64,000 nt of DNA. Origin: Metabacillus idriensis (GTDB lineage: Bacteria > Bacillota > Bacilli > Bacillales > Bacillaceae). The notes under the pieces are model-generated. The model saw only the letters and a list, made by a program, of their open reading frames with translations. It searched no databases and was not told where the DNA came from. Positions 54,887-63,993 of the stretch are shown one piece after another (position 1 is the stretch's first letter; every line of letters begins with the position of its first letter). The translations under genes and the position numbers were made by a program. The DNA lies in contig NZ_WKKF01000001.1 in the NCBI RefSeq assembly GCF_009674765.1, positions 1,116,001 through 1,180,000 on the forward strand, written 5' to 3'.

Positions 54887-56248
54887 GTGTCTTTTGAATT
54901 TAAAATGCCGGATATCGGTGAGGGTATCCACGAAGGTGAAATTGTAAAGTGGTTTATCAAGCCAGGCGATGAAGTAAACGAAGATGATGTACTGGCTGAA
55001 ATCCAGAACGATAAAGCTGTCGTTGAAATTCCTTCTCCTGTAAAAGGAAAAGTTATTGAGCTTAAAGTTGAAGAGGGAACTGTTGCAACTGTTGGACAAA
55101 CTCTTATCACATTTGATGCTCCTGGTTACGAAAACCTTAAATTTAAAGGTGATGACCATGGGGATGAGCCTGCTAAAGAAGAGAAAACAGAAGCACAAGT
55201 TCAATCTACAGCTGAAGCTGGCCAAGATGTGAAAAAAGAAGAAGCTCCTAAACAAGAAACAGCAGAAGCTACAGGCGCAGGTGCACAGGATCAGGCTGAA
55301 GTTGATCCAGACCGCCGCATCATCGCAATGCCTTCTGTACGCAAATATGCCCGTGAAAAAGGCGTTGAAATCCGCCAAGTATCAGGATCAGGGAAAAACG
55401 GACGCATTGCGAAAGAAGACATTGATGCATTCTTAGAAGGCGGCTCTAAACCTGCTGAAACACAAACTGAAGCTCCTCAAGCAGAAGCTAAAGAAGAAAA
55501 AGCAGAGCAAAAAGCACCGGCTAAACAAGCTGTTCCAGAAGGCGACTTCCCAGAAACACGCGAAAAGATGAGCCCGATGAGAAAAGCGATCGCTAAAGCG
55601 ATGGTTAACTCAAAACATACAGCTCCACACGTAACATTAATGGATGAAGTGGATGTGACGAAACTAGTTTCTCACAGAAAACAGTTCAAAGGTGTTGCAG
55701 CCGAGCAGGGTATTAAGTTAACATATTTACCGTACGTAGTGAAAGCTCTTACATCAGCGCTTAAGAAATATCCGGTTCTAAACACTTCTATCGACGACAA
55801 AACAGAAGAAGTTGTTCAAAAGCATTACTACAACATCGGTATTGCTGCTGATACAGAAAAAGGACTTATGGTTCCAGTTGTTAAAAACGCAGAACGCAAA
55901 TCAATCTTTGACATTTCTGATGAAATTAACGGCTTAGCAACTAAAGCACGCGACGGTAAACTTTCTGCTGCGGAAATGAAAGGCGCATCTTGCACAATTA
56001 CAAACATCGGATCAGCTGGCGGACAATGGTTCACTCCGGTAATCAATCACCCAGAGGTTGCTATTCTTGGAATCGGCCGCATTGCTGAAAAAGCAATCGT
56101 AGTTGACGGTGAAATTGTTGCTGCTCCAGTGCTTGCTTTATCATTAAGCTTTGATCACCGTATGATCGATGGCGCTACAGCACAAAATGCACTAAATCAC
56201 ATTAAGCGTTTATTGAACGACCCACAACTTATTTTAATGGAGGCGTAA
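54887..56248 (+). CDS. pdhC: Dihydrolipoyl acetyltransferase E2
   Basis: 453 residues: one lipoyl domain (1-80) with lipoylated Lys43 in NDKAVVEI, an Ala/Glu/Lys-rich flexible linker, a peripheral-subunit-binding domain (~145-183, [15 protein letters not shown]), a second linker and the catalytic core ending [13 protein letters not shown] with the active-site His. Builds the 60-mer core. The GTG start lies 9 nt after GGAGG. The 54715-54886 gap before it contains AAACAT/ATGTTT and GC-rich (GCGCGGCGCGGCC) stretches and could host an internal promoter or a processing site. Confidence 0.97.
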   Translation: MSFEFKMPDIGEGIHEGEIVKWFIKPGDEVNEDDVLAEIQNDKAVVEIPSPVKGKVIELKVEEGTVATVGQTLITFDAPGYENLKFKGDDHGDEPAKEEKTEAQVQSTAEAGQDVKKEEAPKQETAEATGAGAQDQAEVDPDRRIIAMPSVRKYAREKGVEIRQVSGSGKNGRIAKEDIDAFLEGGSKPAETQTEAPQAEAKEEKAEQKAPAKQAVPEGDFPETREKMSPMRKAIAKAMVNSKHTAPHVTLMDEVDVTKLVSHRKQFKGVAAEQGIKLTYLPYVVKALTSALKKYPVLNTSIDDKTEEVVQKHYYNIGIAADTEKGLMVPVVKNAERKSIFDISDEINGLATKARDGKLSAAEMKGASCTITNIGSAGGQWFTPVINHPEVAILGIGRIAEKAIVVDGEIVAAPVLALSLSFDHRMIDGATAQNALNHIKRLLNDPQLILMEA

Positions 56249-56251
56249 TCG

Positions 56252-57664
56252 ATGGTAGTAGGAGATTTCCCTATTGAAACAGATACTCTTGTCATTGGTG
56301 CGGGACCTGGCGGCTATGTAGCTGCCATCCGCGCTGCACAATTAGGACAGAAAGTAACAATTGTAGAAAAGGCAAACCTTGGCGGCGTTTGCTTAAACGT
56401 TGGATGTATTCCTTCTAAAGCATTAATCGCTGCTGGTCACCGTTTTGAGAATGCCAAGCATTCTGAAGACATGGGAATCAAAGCTGAGAACGTAACAGTT
56501 GATTTTACGAAAGTTCAAGAATTCAAAGCTGGCGTTGTGAAAAAGCTTGTCGGCGGAGTTGAAGGACTTCTTAAAGGCAACAAAGTTGAAATTGTTCGCG
56601 GCGAAGCATATTTTGTAGACAGCGAATCTATTAAAGTAATGGATGATAATTCATCTCAAACTTATAAATTCAAAAATGCAATCATTGCTACTGGTTCACG
56701 TCCGATCGAAATTCCTGGATTCAAATATTCTAAACGCGTTCTTGATTCAACTGGCGCACTTAGCTTAAATGAAATTCCAAAGAAAATCGTTGTCATCGGT
56801 GCAGGATACATCGGAACTGAGCTTGGAACAGCTTATGCTAACTTCGGTTCTGAAGTTGTATTCATCGAAGCGATGGATGAGATCCTAATGGGCTTTGAAA
56901 AGCAAATGAGCTCACTTGTAAAACGCAACCTTAAGAAAAAAGGAAACGTTGAAATCCATACAAAAGCAAAAGCTAAATCTGTTGAAGAAACAGAAAACGG
57001 CGTAAAAGTAACATTTGAAGTAAAAGGCGAAGAGCAGACAGTTGAAGCTGACTACTTGTTAGTAACAGTTGGACGCCGTGCTAATACAGACGAGCTTGGC
57101 CTTGAGCAAGTAGGTGTTGAAATGTCAGACCGCGGCGTCATCAAAATTGATAAGCAGTGCCGCACTAGCGTTTCAAACATCTTTGCAATCGGCGATATCG
57201 TTGAAGGTCCTCCGCTTGCACATAAAGCTTCTTATGAAGGCAAGATTGCTGCTGAGGTAATCGCTGGCGAAAACGCTGAAATTGATTACTTAGGAATTCC
57301 TGCTGTTGTATTCTCTGAGCCTGAACTCGCTTCAGTAGGCTACACAGAAGCACAAGCTAAAGAAGAAGGACTTGAGGTTGTTGCTGCTAAATTCCCATTT
57401 GCTGCAAATGGACGTGCACTATCTCTTAACCAAACAGACGGTTTCTTGAAACTTGTTACACGTAAAGAAGACGGTCTTGTTATTGGAGCACAAATTGCTG
57501 GTGCTGCAGCTTCTGATATGATTTCAGAGCTTAGCCTTGCAATTGAAGCAGGTATGACTGCTGAAGATATTGCAATGACAATCCACGCGCATCCAACATT
57601 GGGAGAAATCACAATGGAAGCTGCTGAAGTGGCAATCGGAAGCCCGATCCACATCGTAAAATAA
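56252..57664 (+). CDS. pdhD: Dihydrolipoyl dehydrogenase E3
   Basis: 470 residues. FAD motif [20 protein letters not shown], redox disulfide Cys47/Cys52 in [16 protein letters not shown] motif [20 protein letters not shown], and the C-terminal His-Glu pair in HAHPTLGE. Reoxidises E2 lipoamide with NAD+; likely shared with other 2-oxoacid dehydrogenases. GGAGG is embedded in the last codons of pdhC. Confidence 0.97.
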   Translation: MVVGDFPIETDTLVIGAGPGGYVAAIRAAQLGQKVTIVEKANLGGVCLNVGCIPSKALIAAGHRFENAKHSEDMGIKAENVTVDFTKVQEFKAGVVKKLVGGVEGLLKGNKVEIVRGEAYFVDSESIKVMDDNSSQTYKFKNAIIATGSRPIEIPGFKYSKRVLDSTGALSLNEIPKKIVVIGAGYIGTELGTAYANFGSEVVFIEAMDEILMGFEKQMSSLVKRNLKKKGNVEIHTKAKAKSVEETENGVKVTFEVKGEEQTVEADYLLVTVGRRANTDELGLEQVGVEMSDRGVIKIDKQCRTSVSNIFAIGDIVEGPPLAHKASYEGKIAAEVIAGENAEIDYLGIPAVVFSEPELASVGYTEAQAKEEGLEVVAAKFPFAANGRALSLNQTDGFLKLVTRKEDGLVIGAQIAGAAASDMISELSLAIEAGMTAEDIAMTIHAHPTLGEITMEAAEVAIGSPIHIVK

Positions 57665-57668
57665 TAGG

Positions 57669-57708
57669 AAAAACCCCCTTAATGTTCAGCATTAAGGGGG
57701 TTTTTTTT
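57669..57708 (+). terminator. Terminator of the pdh operon
   Basis: AACCCCCTTAATG pairs perfectly with CATTAAGGGGGTT, then eight T. Confidence 0.95.
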
Positions 57709-57716
57709 ACAAAATA

Positions 57717-57750
57717 AAAAGGCGGCTATTTTAAATAGAACCACCTCAGG
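57717..57750 (-). terminator. Terminator of slp
   Basis: Minus strand AGGTGGTTCTATTT pairs imperfectly with AAATAGCCGCCT, followed by TTTTA. Confidence 0.7.
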
Positions 57751-57753
57751 TGA

Positions 57754-58143
57754 TTAACGCTGTCCGCTGCTCCCTGATAAAGCTTTAATGACAGGGGTTA
57801 TAATCTCTTCTTTATTCCCTACGTGCCCTTCAATTTGGAAGATCACTTGATTATCGTCCACTACAACAAGAGAAGGATATTTTTCTACTTCAAACGAATA
57901 CTTTTCTTCCGCGCTTGACTCGATAAACTGCAAACCTTCAACTTCTTCTGGAAAATCCCGTTTTAAGTCAATGAGTGCGTCATAATAGACGGATTCCCGA
58001 TATTCATCTTGTTCATCTGAAAAAAATAAAAGCTTTCTTTCTTCCGGTTCGGGTTTATTAATCGCTTCAGAAGTGAAATTCAAACTGCAAGATGATAGAA
58101 GAAATACTGGCATGATGAAGGCGACAATAACCGACTTTGCCAT
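57754..58143 (-). CDS. slp: Small lipoprotein Slp-like, thioredoxin-fold-like
   Basis: 129 residues: signal AFIMPVFLLSSC with lipidated Cys, then LLFFSDEQDEYRESVYYDALIDLKRDFPEEVEGLQFIES and SLVVVDDNQVIFQIEGHVGNKEEI, a thioredoxin-like order of strands and helices without a CxxC motif. B. subtilis has the small peptidoglycan-associated lipoprotein gene slp at this place after pdhD. ATG 58143 follows AGAGGTGG; the longer frame to 58179 lacks support. Confidence 0.8.
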   Translation of the reverse strand: MAKSVIVAFIMPVFLLSSCSLNFTSEAINKPEPEERKLLFFSDEQDEYRESVYYDALIDLKRDFPEEVEGLQFIESSAEEKYSFEVEKYPSLVVVDDNQVIFQIEGHVGNKEEIITPVIKALSGSSGQR

Positions 58144-58382
58144 ATTGCCCACCTCTTTTAATTGAAATGGTCTTAACATACCGCTCTAATTAGAATAAAA
58201 AACCAATACTTACTACCTATTTTTATAATGCCGCCGTGCTAAATTAATGCTATTTTATCATGTTTTCCGAATATTCCCCTGAATGTTACCTATTTGTTAC
58301 ATAAATGAAAAATATACAGCAGGTATGTCGCATAACTTAAATACAGGTGATATAACGGTTGAATTAAAGAAGGGGAGTAAAG

Positions 58383-58634
58383 ATGAAATGGCCAATGATT
58401 ATAATTCTGCAATGTATGATATGGGGCGGCTATTTACTGGTGGAGCGGGTTTCTGAAAAAGATTCTCTGCAGGCTAAAATGATCTTGCTCGGGGTTTTTT
58501 TGTACATAGCATATATTTTGGCGGCATCTCTTTCACAATCAAAAAAAATCTCTTTGATTGTGACGGCTGCAACTGCCGCGGCGGCGTTCTTCTGCAAAGA
58601 TGAATTCCTCTTGCTGATTAGAACTTTTATTTAA
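58383..58634 (+). CDS. Small membrane protein of unknown function
   Basis: 83 residues with three hydrophobic stretches (MIIILQCMIWGGYLLV; MILLGVFLYIAYILAASL; LIVTAATAAAAFF). No recognised domain. GGGGAG 5-6 nt before the ATG is a good SD, and a strong terminator follows, so I regard it as a real gene. Confidence 0.72.
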   Translation: MKWPMIIILQCMIWGGYLLVERVSEKDSLQAKMILLGVFLYIAYILAASLSQSKKISLIVTAATAAAAFFCKDEFLLLIRTFI

Positions 58635-58649
58635 CTGCACTGTCTTCAT

Positions 58650-58687
58650 AAAAAACACTTTCTTGACAATCAAGAAAGTGTTTTTTT
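58650..58687. terminator. Bidirectional terminator between the small membrane gene and opuD
   Basis: AAAACACTTTCTTG pairs with CAAGAAAGTGTTTT, loop ACAAT, with A and T runs on both sides. Confidence 0.94.
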
Positions 58688-58690
58688 GCA

Positions 58691-60217
58691 TTATTTCTTT
58701 TGCACAGGCTCATACATTGCAAGTCTTTCTTTACGCAGGGACTTTAATAGTGAAAAGACCATCAGAATCATGATGACGGCAAATGGAAGAGCTGCAATAA
58801 TGGAAGCTCTCTGCAGGGCTTCAAGACCGCCAACCCATAAGAGAATTGCTGCTGCTGCTGACTGAATGATGCCCCAAATGAACTTCACCCTGCCGGACGG
58901 ATTTAAATCGCCATTCGTCGTCTGCATACCGAGCACAAATGTTGCAGAATCAGCTGACGTGATAAAAAAGGTGCTGATCAGCAGGATAGCGAGGAGGGAC
59001 ATGAATGTGCCCAGAGGAAATTGCTCGAGCACGGCAAACAGAGCTACTTCCATACCTTTATCATTGATTATATCCATAATCGGTTTCTTCATGAAATGCT
59101 GAAGGTATAAAGCAGAGCCGCCAAAGACAGAAAACCAAAGTGCGCCAAAGATAGTCGGCACAGCAAGCACTCCAATCAAAAATTCTCTGATCGTCCGGCC
59201 TCTTGATATCCTTGCTATGAAGGTGCCGACAAACGGCGCCCAGGAGATCCACCATGCCCAGTAAAAAATAGTCCAGTCCTGCACCCAGGTGCTTTCCTCA
59301 GTAAATGGTGTAAGGCGAAAACTCATATACGTCAGATTCTGAAGGTAGCCTCCAATGGTCGTTGTGAACAAATCCATGATGAAATTGGTTGGTCCCGCAA
59401 AAAGGAGAAAAATCATCAGTGATATCGCAATTATAATATTAGCGTTACTGAGAATTCTTATGCCTCTATCTAAACCTGTTTGAGCGGAGAGCATAAAGAA
59501 AAATGTGACAATTAAAATAATAATCAGCTGGGTGGTAAAGGAGTTGTTTATTCCATCAAATAAATAGGAAACGCCTCCCCCTATTTGAATCGCTCCCAGA
59601 CCGAGAGAGGTAGCAACCCCGAAAACGGTAGCAAAAACGGCCAGAAAATCTACAAGGGTTCCGAGCTTTCCATCGACCTTATCACCAAATAATGGTCTAA
59701 GAATGTTGCTTATGACGCCATTCTGCTCTTTTCTGAAAGTGAAATAGGCAAGAGCAAGGGCGATAACGGAATAGATTGCCCATGGATGCAGGCCCCAATG
59801 AAAAAAGGAATAACGTAAAGCAGCTCTGGCTGATTCATCTGTAAATCCTTCTCCAGAAGGAGGAGCGCTGTAATGATTCATAGGCTCTGCAACTCCCCAA
59901 AAAACAAGCCCAATCCCCATCCCGGCACTGAATAACATCGCAAACCAGCTCAGATATGAATAACTTGGTTCATCATCATCTTTTCCAAGCTTTATATTTC
60001 CATATTTCGTGAAGATCAATCCCACAGCAAAAATCAGAAAGAAAGACGCTGTGAGCAGGTAAAACCAGCCAAACTTTTCAATGATAAATCCGTGAACAAG
60101 CGTCGTCGCGTTTGATAAATTGGCATCTCCCACTAAACTTTTAGGCAATGCGCCCCAAATAATAAAAAGAACAGAAACGATAACGGAAATGATAAAAACA
60201 GGTGTCATTCTTTTCAT
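58691..60217 (-). CDS. opuD: BCCT-family glycine betaine transporter (OpuD-like)
   Basis: About 508 residues, 12 membrane helices. AMLFSAGMGIGLVFWGVAEPM and the Trp-rich substrate motif FYWAWWISWAPFVGTFIARISRGRTIREF are diagnostic of BCCT carriers (Na+-coupled betaine uptake). ITSADSATFVLGM lies in helix 10. The charged C-terminus is short. ATG 60217 is preferred, with GGGAG 10-11 nt upstream; ATG 60241 has no SD. A second osmoprotectant system beside OpuA in this window. Confidence 0.92.
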   Translation of the reverse strand: MKRMTPVFIISVIVSVLFIIWGALPKSLVGDANLSNATTLVHGFIIEKFGWFYLLTASFFLIFAVGLIFTKYGNIKLGKDDDEPSYSYLSWFAMLFSAGMGIGLVFWGVAEPMNHYSAPPSGEGFTDESARAALRYSFFHWGLHPWAIYSVIALALAYFTFRKEQNGVISNILRPLFGDKVDGKLGTLVDFLAVFATVFGVATSLGLGAIQIGGGVSYLFDGINNSFTTQLIIILIVTFFFMLSAQTGLDRGIRILSNANIIIAISLMIFLLFAGPTNFIMDLFTTTIGGYLQNLTYMSFRLTPFTEESTWVQDWTIFYWAWWISWAPFVGTFIARISRGRTIREFLIGVLAVPTIFGALWFSVFGGSALYLQHFMKKPIMDIINDKGMEVALFAVLEQFPLGTFMSLLAILLISTFFITSADSATFVLGMQTTNGDLNPSGRVKFIWGIIQSAAAAILLWVGGLEALQRASIIAALPFAVIMILMVFSLLKSLRKERLAMYEPVQKK

Positions 60218-60342
60218 AAAAGAACTAGCTCCCTTATACATAGTAAGTAGGTACCGTTGTTAATTAATTCCTCTTTTTATATAGTGAAGCAATCAGCCTT
60301 ATATTATACTAATAAAGGAGAAAGAATGGGGGATACATCATA

Positions 60343-61176
60343 ATGAAGCATTTGTTTTTCATCCTTGCAGCAGTTTGGTTGCTTTCGGCGTGCAGCTCAA
60401 ATGAGACCGGAAATGAAGCATCGGCCCCTGCTGAAGCGGACAAGCACAAAGAAGAACAGAAAATGGAAAAGCCGCCCGCAAAACCTGAAGCGAAAGAAGA
60501 TGAAAAAACTGAGGAGGCAGCAGCTGAACCGGAAGCTCTTCCCAAATACAAAATAGATCCTGCGAATTGGAGCATTAAGCCTCTGAGCGCAGATGTCAAT
60601 TCAAAGGCTGTTTTAGTTACAATTGATGATGCTCCGGATAAACACAGTCTTGAAATGGCCCGCACACTAAAAGACTTGGGAGCAGGTGCCATCTTTTTCG
60701 TCAATGGCCACTTTTTAGATACGGACGAAGAAAAAAAGACATTGAAAGATATTCATGACCTTGGATTTCCGATCGGCAACCATACGATGACACATGCAAA
60801 TTTAAAAGATCTGACGGCAGAAGAGCAGGAACAAGAAATTGTTGAACTGAATGATCTTGTTGAATCAATCATAGGAGAAAGACCTCACTTTTTCCGTGCT
60901 CCGTTCGGGAGCAACACAGATGAAAGCCGGAAAATAGCAGGGGAAGAAAAAATGGTTCTGATGAACTGGACATACGGGTATGATTGGGAGCAGGATTATC
61001 AATCGAAAGATGCTCTTACAGACATTATGGTCAATTCGCCGTTTCTCACAGATGGCGCCAACCTGTTAATGCATGACAGGGAATGGACAAATGAGGCACT
61101 TAGAGGAATCGTGGAAGGCTTGAAAGGGAAGGGATATGAAATAGCCGATCCAGATTCAATCGAAAAAATCTCATAA
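60343..61176 (+). CDS. CE4 polysaccharide deacetylase lipoprotein
   Basis: 277 residues: signal AAVWLLSAC with lipidated Cys17, an acidic Glu/Lys/Pro linker to ~residue 65, then a NodB domain. Motif 1 TIDDAPD (catalytic Asp95, metal Asp96) departs from the usual TFDDG; motif 2 NHTMTH gives metal ligands His147 and His151; motif 3 RAPFG; motif 5 LLMHD. Likely acts on peptidoglycan or a wall glycan outside the membrane. SD GGGGG is 10 nt upstream. Confidence 0.9.
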   Translation: MKHLFFILAAVWLLSACSSNETGNEASAPAEADKHKEEQKMEKPPAKPEAKEDEKTEEAAAEPEALPKYKIDPANWSIKPLSADVNSKAVLVTIDDAPDKHSLEMARTLKDLGAGAIFFVNGHFLDTDEEKKTLKDIHDLGFPIGNHTMTHANLKDLTAEEQEQEIVELNDLVESIIGERPHFFRAPFGSNTDESRKIAGEEKMVLMNWTYGYDWEQDYQSKDALTDIMVNSPFLTDGANLLMHDREWTNEALRGIVEGLKGKGYEIADPDSIEKIS

Positions 61177-61177
61177 A

Positions 61178-61204
61178 AAAAGCGGTCCTTCAGGATCGCT
61201 TTTA
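61178..61204. terminator. Bidirectional terminator between the deacetylase and DUF1885 genes
   Basis: AAAGCG-G-TCC pairs with GGA-T-CGCTTT, loop TTCA, with A and T runs on both sides. Confidence 0.85.
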
Positions 61205-61600
61205 TCTTTTATAAAAGTACATTTTTCTGCCGTTGAATAAGGTTAATTCGCCCTTTAATTTTTTTGCGAGAAACTTGGAAAACTCATTTGCTTTATTCCT
61301 GTCTCCGTATTTTGAATCAGAGGGGAGGGTGATTTGCAGAAAAGAAGGATGCTCATCTCCGGCTTCACCGATTCCAACATACATTTTTGCATATCCCCTT
61401 TCTTCAGATGTTAAAGAAAGATAGCCGTCCGTTTGTCTGCATTCATAAGGGAAAGCGGAACTTTCATATGCGAAGTTTAATTGCTGGCCGGTTTTATTCG
61501 TTATCTCCTTATAGTAGTGAAAAAGATTTTCTACTTCATCAACCGTTATGTGCTGCTGAATGGATCCGCCGACTAATTTTATAAAAGCGTGAGAGGCCAT
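61202..61600 (-). CDS. DUF1885 family protein
   Basis: 132 residues. MASHAFIKLVGGSIQQHITVDEV and LFHYYKEITNKTGQQLNFAYES, then FLQITLPSDSKYGDRNKANEFSKFLAKKLKGEL are DUF1885 hallmarks. Small cytosolic protein of unknown function found in bacilli. GGAG is 8 nt before ATG 61600; ATG 61603 is the alternative. Confidence 0.85.
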   Translation of the reverse strand: MASHAFIKLVGGSIQQHITVDEVENLFHYYKEITNKTGQQLNFAYESSAFPYECRQTDGYLSLTSEERGYAKMYVGIGEAGDEHPSFLQITLPSDSKYGDRNKANEFSKFLAKKLKGELTLFNGRKMYFYKR

Positions 61601-61748
61601 CATGTCAACTCCTAAGTTTCTGAATGATTATCTTAAATTTTACAAATATTTAAACAATCTGACAAGATAAAGGTTTAACTAATTGTAGTGGAGGGTAAAT
61701 TAGGTTATAATTAGTCTGAATAATCAGATAAAATTAAGGGAGGCCTTC

Positions 61749-62048
61749 ATGAACGCTTTAGAAAAGTTTTATGATGACACAGAGCAGGCAAACGTCAGGT
61801 ATGTTGGATTTGCTTCAAGTGATCTGAGGTATGATTTGGCCATAGTGTACTCAAGCATGTTTTTTGGCAAACCTCTCGTCGTATGTCTCCAAACAGGTAA
61901 AGCAGCTCTCCTTGACTCATTAGATATTGAAGACCTCGAACTCCTCAAGCAAACATTTCGCACGGATACCCTCCAGCAGGCATCCGAACTCTCTGATTTC
62001 TTCAAAGATGTGATCCCGGCCGGCCATTTGACAACACAATATGAATAA
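61749..62048 (+). CDS. DUF3055 family protein
   Basis: 99 residues: FYDDTEQANVRYVGFASSDLRYDLAIVYSSMFFGKPLVVCLQTGK, then a helical C-terminus (LELLKQTFRTDTLQQASELSDFFKDVIP). Matches the DUF3055 pattern (YDDTE, YGK-L-V). Function unknown. SD AGGGAGG at 61737. Followed by a terminator. Confidence 0.82.
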   Translation: MNALEKFYDDTEQANVRYVGFASSDLRYDLAIVYSSMFFGKPLVVCLQTGKAALLDSLDIEDLELLKQTFRTDTLQQASELSDFFKDVIPAGHLTTQYE

Positions 62049-62050
62049 GG

Positions 62051-62079
62051 AAAAACTGGCGTATTTCAGCCAGTTTTTT
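62051..62079 (+). terminator. Terminator of the DUF3055 gene
   Basis: AAAACTGGC pairs with GCCAGTTTT, loop GTATTTCA, then TT. Confidence 0.9.
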
Positions 62080-62131
62080 AATATGCTTTTATAAGAAAGT
62101 AAGATAAATATAGTAAGAGAAAAAGATTAAA

Positions 62132-62179
62132 TGTGTTATACAATTTAGGCTTGACGGATTAAATGTGTTATATTATTAT
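62132..62179 (+). promoter_or_regulatory. SR1 promoter with two CcpN operators
   Basis: TTGACG (62151-62156), 17 nt, TATTAT (62174-62179). TGTGTTATACA (62132-62142) and TGTGTTATATT (62164-62174) both match the CcpN consensus TRTGHYATAYW at all 11 positions, one upstream of the -35 and one between -35 and -10. This is the layout that gives CcpN repression of SR1 under glycolytic conditions in B. subtilis. Confidence 0.88.
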
Positions 62180-62193
62180 AGAGTTACAAAGTA

Positions 62194-62207
62194 TTAAGCG
62201 CTTTCAA
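62194..62207 (+). promoter_or_regulatory. Candidate cre (CcpA) site in the SR1 5' region
   Basis: TTAAGCGCTTTCAA matches the cre core; on the other strand TTGAAAGCGCTTAA against TGWAANCGNTNWCA. It lies just after the transcription start, suited to CcpA repression. Confidence 0.65.
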
Positions 62208-62249
62208 TAATTCGAAAAGCGCTAATCCATTCAAAAAAGGGGTATGGAA

Positions 62250-62390
62250 ATGGGAACAATCGTATGTCAAACATGCAATGGTACGATCGATCATTTTGAG
62301 GACGAAAAGGTCAGTGTTTTGTATGGGAAGTGCACAAGCTGCGATTGCCAGGTACTCGAAAGAGAAATCACAGTTATTCAAGGGGTTTAA
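62250..62390 (+). CDS. sr1P: GapA-binding peptide SR1P
   Basis: 46 residues: MGTIVCQTCNGTIDHFEDEK, then VSVLYGKCTSCDC, which is the SR1P pattern with two CxxC-type pairs likely to bind Zn. The C-terminal 11 residues (QVLEREITVIQ...) are less conserved. SR1P binds glyceraldehyde-3-phosphate dehydrogenase GapA and promotes its interaction with RNase J1, whose gene rnjA is also in this window. AAAAGGGG is 7 nt before ATG 62250; ATG 62244 is too close. Confidence 0.93.
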   Translation: MGTIVCQTCNGTIDHFEDEKVSVLYGKCTSCDCQVLEREITVIQGV

Positions 62391-62485
62391 ATAGAGGATA
62401 GATGAGAGCATGCAGGATTTCCTGCATGCTTTTGTTTTCTTTATGCTGGCAGTCGAATACGTTTCGGCTCAGGCAAACCATGCTC

Positions 62486-62516
62486 AAAAAGACGACTCAC
62501 AAGTGAATCGCCTTTT
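62486..62516 (-). terminator. Terminator of speA
   Basis: Minus strand AAGGCGATTCAC pairs with GTGAGTCGTCTT (two G-T pairs), loop TT, then TTT. Confidence 0.85.
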
Positions 62517-62520
62517 CGTA

Positions 62521-63993
62521 TTATCTGATTGCTTTATGTTCTTTAATTACTCTCAAGTAGTTAAGCTCAGGATCTTCTGGTCCTTGTACTGGAAGTCCGA
62601 CTTCCAGGTTTTTGCGCACATACGCAAGATTTTCTTCTGAGATGATTTCTCCTGGGATGAAAATTGGAATTCCCGGCGGATAAACCATGATAAACTCTGC
62701 AATGATGCGTCCTGCTGATTCACTGAAAGGCACAACTTCCGTTTCTGCGTAAAATGCATCGCGAGGTGTCAGCGCTAAAACAGGAATATCAGGCAGCATG
62801 ACGGTCGGTTTCACCAAGTCTGCCGATGCATTCATGAATTCTGAAGACAGCGCCTGCAGTGCTTCAACCAAAATGCCTGTTTCTTTTTCAGTATCCCCAG
62901 GTGTAATGATGCAGAGGATGTTATATAAATCTGACATTTCAACTTCAATATTGTAGTTTTCACGCAGCCATTTTTCTACATCATACCCATTTAAGCCGAG
63001 TTCTTTAATCGAAATGATCAGCTTCGTCGGATCATAATCAAATGCCGCTTTGGTGCCGACAATCTCCTCGCCGATGCACTCGATTTTATCAATTTCATTA
63101 ATTTTTTTTCGTGTATCTTCTGCAAGACGGATCGCCCGTTCGACCAATTCGCGTCCTTCTGTAGCCAAGCGTTTTCTGGCAACATCGAGAGAAGCTAATA
63201 GCAGGTACGAGGTAGAAGTTGTCGTCAGCATGCTCAGGATGGTTTGAACTCTTTGAACAGATACCAATCCTTCCCGCACATTCAGCACAGAGCTTTGCGT
63301 CATCGAGCCTCCAAGCTTATGAACACTTGTTGCTGCCATATCTGCTCCTGCCTGCATCGCTGACATCGGCAGGTCTTCGTGGAAGTGAATATGCACTCCG
63401 TGAGCCTCATCAACAAGAACAGGCACATTGTATGAATGGGCAATTTCAACGATTTTCTTTAAATCGGCGGAGACCCCGAAATAAGTAGGGTTGATGACTA
63501 GCAGTCCTTTTGCATCTGGATGCTGCTCTAAAGCATGCTCAACAGACTCCGTTGTGATGCCGTGTGAAATGCCGAGGTCTTTATCAATTTCAGGATGAAT
63601 GAAGATTGGTGTAGCACCCGAGAAAACAACAGCTGACATAATCGATTTATGAACATTGCGGGGAACAAGGATTTTATCTCCAGGACCGCATACAGCCATC
63701 ACCATTGTCATAATTGCACCGCTTGTTCCCTGCACGGAGAAGAATGTATAATCTGCTCCAAATGCTTCAGCTGCAAGGTCCTGAGCTTTTTTGATCATTC
63801 CTTTTGGAGAGTGGAGATCATCAAGTGGCCCGATGTTGATTAAATCTATTGAAAGAGCAGGATCTCCGATAAATGAACGGAATTCAGGATCGATGCCAGC
63901 TCCTTTTTTGTGCCCCGGGATATGGAATTGAACAGGATCTTTTTTCGCGTGCTCTTTTAATCCTGTAAATAAGGGTGTTTCATATTGCGACAA
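62521..63993 (-). CDS. speA: Arginine decarboxylase (SpeA)
   Basis: 490 residues, the exact SpeA length. A fold-type I PLP enzyme that makes agmatine, the first step of the bacillus spermidine route. Motifs: FHIPGHKKGAG near residue 23, FFSVQGTSGA, Asp195 in VLVDEAHGVHIHFH, PLP-Lys226 in TSVHKLGGS, and the C-terminal domain ending PVQGPEDPELNYLRVIKEHKA. The TTG start at 63993 is 7 nt from the window edge, so its SD lies outside. Confidence 0.95.
   Translation of the reverse strand: MSQYETPLFTGLKEHAKKDPVQFHIPGHKKGAGIDPEFRSFIGDPALSIDLINIGPLDDLHSPKGMIKKAQDLAAEAFGADYTFFSVQGTSGAIMTMVMAVCGPGDKILVPRNVHKSIMSAVVFSGATPIFIHPEIDKDLGISHGITTESVEHALEQHPDAKGLLVINPTYFGVSADLKKIVEIAHSYNVPVLVDEAHGVHIHFHEDLPMSAMQAGADMAATSVHKLGGSMTQSSVLNVREGLVSVQRVQTILSMLTTTSTSYLLLASLDVARKRLATEGRELVERAIRLAEDTRKKINEIDKIECIGEEIVGTKAAFDYDPTKLIISIKELGLNGYDVEKWLRENYNIEVEMSDLYNILCIITPGDTEKETGILVEALQALSSEFMNASADLVKPTVMLPDIPVLALTPRDAFYAETEVVPFSESAGRIIAEFIMVYPPGIPIFIPGEIISEENLAYVRKNLEVGLPVQGPEDPELNYLRVIKEHKAIR

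Larger units (their letters stand above)
62186..62436 (+). ncRNA. SR1 dual-function RNA
   Basis: Predicted from the promoter at 62151-62179 to the terminator AGCATGCAGG/CCTGCATGCT (62407-62430) plus TTTTG, ~250 nt. It carries the SR1P frame. In B. subtilis SR1 base-pairs with ahrC mRNA and lies next to speA, as here. Confidence 0.88.

Noticed and set aside
54824-55378. 184-codon antisense frame over the start of pdhC.
   Set aside because: Shadow of the lipoyl-domain and linker codons; no ribosome site.
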